This document shows positions 5,663-6,815 of a DNA stretch of 6,815 nt, in pieces (position 1 is the stretch's first letter; every line of letters begins with the position of its first letter). The stretch covers positions 1-6,815 of the forward strand of contig JAQVIB010000114.1 in NCBI GenBank assembly GCA_028695945.1, in the 5' to 3' direction. The notes under the pieces were generated by a model. The model had not been told where the DNA came from and ran no database searches. It saw only the letters and a program-made list of their open reading frames with translations. Made by a program: the position numbers and the translations under genes. The DNA is from Lachnospiraceae bacterium. GTDB taxonomy: Bacteria; Bacillota; Clostridia; Lachnospirales; Anaerotignaceae.

Positions 5663-6544
5663 GTGGAAAATATAATAAGGTTTTCTGAATACATGAAAAA
5701 CGTAAAAAAATCCTCAGATAATACAGTGATGTCTTACTACAGGGATTTGAAAATTTTTTACACCTACATTAAAGAACTTGGTATAAACAACATATCGAAG
5801 GTAAATAAAACTAACATCATGTCATACCTTTATAATTTACAAAAAACAAACCGTGCAAGTTCAACAATTTCAAGAAATCTTGCTTCCTTAAGAGCATTTT
5901 TTTCTTATCTTTTTTTGGAAGGTGTTATTACAGAAAATCCAACAGTTGGTCTTGAATCCCCTAGGGTAGAAAAAAAATTACCTGAAATAATGCCACTTAA
6001 CAACGTGGAACTTCTTCTTGAGCAACCAGACCTTAAAGACAAAAAAGGTATTCGTGACAAAGCAATGCTTGAGGTTTTATATGCAACTGGTATGCGTGTT
6101 ACAGAGCTTATAAACATACAGCTTGATGATATTAACCTAGCACTTGAGTATATTAAATGTGGTCATAATAATAAGGCCCGAGTTATTCCATTGGGTTCAA
6201 AGGCAATTGATGCCCTTAGGAGATACATAAATGATGTACGAAGTATGCTAGTTAAAAATTCAGATGAAAGCTATTTGTTTGTTAACTGCAATGGCTCACC
6301 AATGACACGCCAAGGGTTTTGGAAAATAATAAAGTTTTACGCAAAGAAAGCAAATATAACCGAAGATATAACTCCGCACACAATAAGACATTCATTTGCA
6401 GCTCATCTTGTTGAAAACGGTTGCGACTTGCAAAGCCTGCAAGAAATGCTTGGTCATTCCGACATTTCCACAACCCAGGTTTATACAAAGCTTAATAAAG
6501 GACGTTTAAAAGAAGTATACGCCAAAGCACATCCACGTGCATAA
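5663..6544 (+). CDS. xerD: XerD-type tyrosine recombinase
   Basis: A 293-residue site-specific recombinase expected to pair with XerC or act at dif to resolve chromosome dimers. Residues 1-90 form the SAM-like DNA-binding core; the catalytic domain shows Arg145 (ATGMRVTEL), His239 and Arg242 (HTIRHSF), His265 (LGHSDISTTQVY) and the nucleophile Tyr274. The C-terminus ends HPRA, exactly as in Escherichia coli XerD. The GTG start at 5663-5665 is 8 bases after AAAGGAG and gives the usual XerD length. Oddly, the beta-hairpin normally reading GKGNKER reads GHNNKAR (167-173), putting His168 where the catalytic lysine (K172 in E. coli) is expected. No dif site is seen in the window. The gene sits directly after the SpoIIM-like gene and ends at a strong terminator. 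Confidence 0.95.
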   Translation: MENIIRFSEYMKNVKKSSDNTVMSYYRDLKIFYTYIKELGINNISKVNKTNIMSYLYNLQKTNRASSTISRNLASLRAFFSYLFLEGVITENPTVGLESPRVEKKLPEIMPLNNVELLLEQPDLKDKKGIRDKAMLEVLYATGMRVTELINIQLDDINLALEYIKCGHNNKARVIPLGSKAIDALRRYINDVRSMLVKNSDESYLFVNCNGSPMTRQGFWKIIKFYAKKANITEDITPHTIRHSFAAHLVENGCDLQSLQEMLGHSDISTTQVYTKLNKGRLKEVYAKAHPRA

Positions 6545-6545
6545 C

Positions 6546-6582
6546 AAAAAAGGACAGATTATAAAAATCTTGTCCTTTTTTT
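6546..6582. terminator. bidirectional intrinsic terminator between xerD and bioY
   Basis: AAAAAAGGACA (6546-6556) pairs with TGTCCTTTTTT (6571-6581) around a 14-base loop. The plus strand ends in seven T (6576-6582), and the minus strand ends in six T (complement of 6546-6551). It begins one base after the xerD stop codon and ends two bases before the bioY stop codon, so it serves both convergent genes. Confidence 0.9.
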
Positions 6583-6584
6583 AT

Positions 6585-6815
6585 CTATATAATTGCAATT
6601 TGTTTTCTTATATTAATTGCAATTAACGATGCTACTATTACCTTAAACATGTCGAATGGTATAAACGGAAGAACTGCTGCACCTAAAGCTTTACCAATGC
6701 CCATATTTGCTACATTCATAAGCTGAATTGCTCCACAAATATAAAGTATACATAACCCTAAACTTAGTGCAACAATTAACTTTAAAATTACTTTGTCACC
6801 CTTCCCTGCTGTAAA
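6585..6815 (-). CDS. bioY: BioY family biotin transporter S-component, partial (C-terminal 76 residues)
   Basis: The minus-strand frame enters at the window edge and ends at TAG (6585-6587), so only the C-terminal 76 residues are seen. BioY is the substrate-binding membrane subunit of the energy-coupling-factor (ECF) biotin importer. The fragment has a hydrophobic helix (KVILKLIVALSLGLCILYI), then a loop with MNVANMGIGKALGAAVLPF, and the characteristic PFIPFDMFKVIVASLIA followed by a short basic end (NIRKQIAII). The PF.P.D..K pattern in the last helix is typical of BioY. No ATPase or EcfT partner is in the window. It is convergent with xerD and shares the terminator. The start, and any BirA operator or other control, are outside the window. 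It could be another ECF S-component, but the C-terminal pattern favours BioY. Confidence 0.85.
   Translation of the reverse strand, partial: FTAGKGDKVILKLIVALSLGLCILYICGAIQLMNVANMGIGKALGAAVLPFIPFDMFKVIVASLIAINIRKQIAII

Noticed and set aside
5663..6544. Tyrosine recombinase as an integrase of a mobile element
   Set aside because: Length, HPRA C-terminus, SpoIIM-like neighbour and absence of a tRNA, attachment repeats or phage genes point to chromosomal XerD.
6591..6626. Two copies of the palindrome AATTGCAATT (6591-6600 and 6615-6624), 24 bases apart
   Set aside because: Both lie in the bioY coding region and encode Ile-Ala-Ile segments of a hydrophobic helix; most likely codon coincidence.

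Overview
The window is AT-rich DNA from a Gram-positive bacterium, most likely an endospore-forming member of the Clostridia. The evidence is a SpoIIM-like sporulation gene next to xerD, Shine-Dalgarno sites of the GGAGG and GGTGAT type, TATAAT-rich promoters, occasional TTG/GTG starts, and uridine-tailed hairpin terminators. A genus cannot be named from the sequence alone.

Layout: bases 1-3730 are all on the minus strand. Reading in the direction of transcription they hold a TrmH/SpoU rRNA 2'-O-methyltransferase (2951-3730), a patatin-like phospholipase (1804-2835) ending in a clear terminator (1740-1776), then a close-packed set of a TfoX C-terminal-domain protein (1320-1595), a CorA metal channel (368-1303) and the first 100 codons of a YoaK/DUF1275 membrane protein (1-300, cut by the window edge). 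A compact divergent promoter region (3731-3870) separates these from plus-strand genes: aroC (3871-4971, chorismate synthase), a SpoIIM-like five-helix membrane protein (5016-5534) and xerD (5663-6544, with its own promoter). A bidirectional terminator is wedged between xerD and the 3' end of a convergent bioY (6585-6815, cut by the window edge).

The genes are mostly housekeeping: rRNA modification, aromatic biosynthesis, chromosome dimer resolution, metal and biotin uptake. No CRISPR array, insertion sequence, prophage, tRNA or rRNA was seen, and no defence or other multi-gene novel system is evident.

The most notable signal is a textbook intrinsic terminator (12-bp perfect stem plus eight T) lying inside codons 8-20 of the SpoIIM-like gene. 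Any transcript able to use that gene's start must pass it, which suggests translation-coupled attenuation between aroC and the sporulation-type gene. Two smaller points are a His in place of the catalytic GKG lysine in XerD, and a methyltransferase start that should be moved because the longest-ORF start codon lies in the -35 box of a strong promoter.
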